Below are positions 4,596 through 5,777 of a stretch of 5,777 bases of DNA, piece by piece. Each line of letters begins with the position of its first letter. Position 1 is the stretch's first letter. The DNA comes from Dehalococcoidales bacterium (GTDB lineage: Bacteria; Chloroflexota; Dehalococcoidia; E44-bin15). Made by a program: the position numbers and the translations under genes. Where the stretch lies: assembly GCA_030615555.1 (NCBI GenBank), contig JAUWZB010000057.1:1-5777 (forward strand). Reading direction: 5' to 3'. The notes below the pieces were generated by a model. That model was not told where the DNA came from and searched no databases. It worked only from the letters and a program-made list of their open reading frames with translations.

Positions 4596-5777
4596 ATGCC
4601 GACTCAGGCTAGTAGACCTCGGCTGCAACAATTGTGCCAAGAGCTTTTGGGTCACAGAAGTCTTATCATAGCGAGCAACCGGGGTCCTATTGAATACCGT
4701 GTTAATGAAGAGGGTAATCTACAAGGGCGCCGTGGCAGCGGTGGCGTGGTCACTGCCCTTAGCGCCATCAGTCAATACATGGAACTTACCTGGGTCGCCA
4801 GCGCCATGGGCGAGGGGGATCGCCGCGCTGCGGAACGGGCACAGGGGAGGCGCTTCGAGGCGCCGGTTCCCGGACATAACCTCTACGTTCGCTTTGTAGT
4901 TTCCTCGGGAAGCACCTACCACAAGTTCTACTGCATCTTCTGCAACCCCCTGCTCTGGTTCCTGCAGCACTGCATGTGGAATTCCTCTCATACCCCCAAT
5001 ATCGATGCTCGGGCTTATGATGCCTGGGAAAACGGTTATAAATCTGTGAACCGGGCCATCGCTGAAGCAGTGATTGCCGAAGCCTCAGAGAGCGAGGTCC
5101 CCCCATTAGTGATGCTCCATGACTATCACCTGTATCTTGCCGCAGGTTATATTCGAGAGCAAATTCCAAATGCTATCATCCAACACTTCACGCACATCCC
5201 ATGGCCTGGACCTCATTTTTGGCAGCTCCTCCCTCGCGCCATGTGCCAGGCGATCTGCAATGGTCTCTGCGCCAACGATATTGTTGGCCTGCAAACCGGG
5301 AGGGATGTCCACAACTTCCTGCATACCTGTGAGGTCTTTGTTGAAGGGGCTGAGGTTGACTATAAAAGCTGTACCATCTTGATTAACGATCGTCTCATCA
5401 AGGTTAAGTCTTACCCCATATCTATTGATGTGACCAACTTGCGAAAGCTAACCAGGTTACCATGGTTGCAAGCATATGAGGAAAGGCTGCGTCCCTTTTT
5501 CGAGGGAAAAACCATCGTTCGTGTAGACCGGTTGGAACCCAGCAAGAACATTGTGCGCGGCTTCCGATCCTTCGATATACTTCTCCAGCATTACCCCGAT
5601 CTCCTGGGCAAGGTCAACTTCCTCGCCTTCCTGGTTCCCTCGCGCACCCGAATCAAGCAGTACCGGAGGTATGCTCAAGAGGTCAATGAGACCATCGAAG
5701 AAATAAATGCTAAATATGGCAACGATGACTGGCAGCCTATCAAGGTGTTTTATGAGAATAACTATGCCCAAGCCATC
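4596..5777 (+). CDS. otsA: GT20 glycosyltransferase, trehalose-6-phosphate synthase type (C-terminus outside window)
   Basis: The frame is open from the ATG at 4596 to the window end (394 codons, no stop). It matches GT20 retaining glycosyltransferases, whose best-known member joins UDP-glucose and glucose-6-phosphate to give trehalose-6-phosphate. Landmarks are SNRGP with R29, the Gly-rich loop RRGSGG, HDYHL at 175-179 (D176), HIPWP with H200, GLQTGRDVHNF, and DRLEPSK with R312 and K317. These match E. coli OtsA R9, D130, H154, R262 and K267. The sugar-contact region reads NPLLWFLQHCMW rather than WPAFHYR, so the acceptor is uncertain; a glucosylglycerol-phosphate synthase or similar enzyme is possible. 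The family is usually 450-500 aa, or longer when fused to a phosphatase, so a good part is missing. G-rich GGGGG at 4574-4578 and GGGA at 4581 give only a weak ribosome binding site; GTG at 4572 is an alternative start. Confidence 0.88.
   Translation, partial: MPTQASRPRLQQLCQELLGHRSLIIASNRGPIEYRVNEEGNLQGRRGSGGVVTALSAISQYMELTWVASAMGEGDRRAAERAQGRRFEAPVPGHNLYVRFVVSSGSTYHKFYCIFCNPLLWFLQHCMWNSSHTPNIDARAYDAWENGYKSVNRAIAEAVIAEASESEVPPLVMLHDYHLYLAAGYIREQIPNAIIQHFTHIPWPGPHFWQLLPRAMCQAICNGLCANDIVGLQTGRDVHNFLHTCEVFVEGAEVDYKSCTILINDRLIKVKSYPISIDVTNLRKLTRLPWLQAYEERLRPFFEGKTIVRVDRLEPSKNIVRGFRSFDILLQHYPDLLGKVNFLAFLVPSRTRIKQYRRYAQEVNETIEEINAKYGNDDWQPIKVFYENNYAQAI

Noticed and set aside
5457..5771. 104-codon minus-strand frame opposite the GT20 gene
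   Set aside because: The plus strand here encodes conserved GT20 motifs (DRLEPSK, VPSR); the opposite frame has no supporting signal.
1..5777. tRNA or rRNA genes, CRISPR arrays, insertion sequences, phage genes
   Set aside because: No cloverleaf ends, regularly spaced repeats, transposase motifs or terminal inverted repeats were seen by eye on either strand.

Overview
The window looks like a piece of a moderately GC-rich bacterial chromosome. The most likely source is Chloroflexota, perhaps Dehalococcoidia. This rests on recalled likeness of the AlaRS Cys-rich insert, the SNRGP/WVASAM/DRLEPSKN type of GT20 enzyme and the short CxxCxGxG protein. It was not tested by a search and is an inference.

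Layout. A leftward (minus-strand) cluster fills about three quarters of the window, in transcription order: alaS (alanyl-tRNA synthetase, GTG start at 4343), ruvX/yqgF (1738-1331), aroE (shikimate dehydrogenase, 1334-375), an 87-aa four-CxxCxGxG zinc-ribbon protein (357-94) and the first 14 codons of aroC (chorismate synthase, 42-1, cut by the window edge). The genes are tightly packed: 20-nt overlap, 4-nt ATGA overlap, then gaps of 17 and 51 nt, with no terminator seen between them, so they read as one operon. A divergent gene on the plus strand starts at 4596 and runs off the right edge. It is a GT20 glycosyltransferase of the trehalose-6-phosphate synthase (OtsA) type.

The 252-bp divergent intergenic region (4344-4595) holds the regulatory signals: a good sigma70-type promoter for alaS (TTGACA-18-TAAAAT), a weaker one for the GT20 gene whose TTGACA mirrors the first at 11-bp spacing, a 13-bp perfect palindrome over the alaS -10 box, a 6-bp hairpin and a perfect 9-bp tandem repeat just before the alaS GTG, and a 9-bp perfect inverted repeat in the GT20 leader.

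How the genes fit together. AlaRS charges tRNA-Ala; RuvX is a small RNase H-fold nuclease with roles in 16S rRNA maturation or Holliday-junction resolution. AroE and AroC catalyse steps 4 and 7 of the shikimate pathway, which suggests more aro genes beyond the left edge. The zinc-ribbon protein between them has no assigned function. The GT20 enzyme probably belongs to compatible-solute or trehalose synthesis and only shares the promoter region.

Most of the window is ordinary housekeeping DNA, and I do not see a clear new system. The points most worth a second look are an about 39-residue G-rich insert in AroE that carries an imperfect direct repeat, the acidic cofactor-loop residue of AroE, a sharply AT-rich patch inside alaS, the zinc-ribbon gene between two aro genes, and the symmetrical divergent promoter region.
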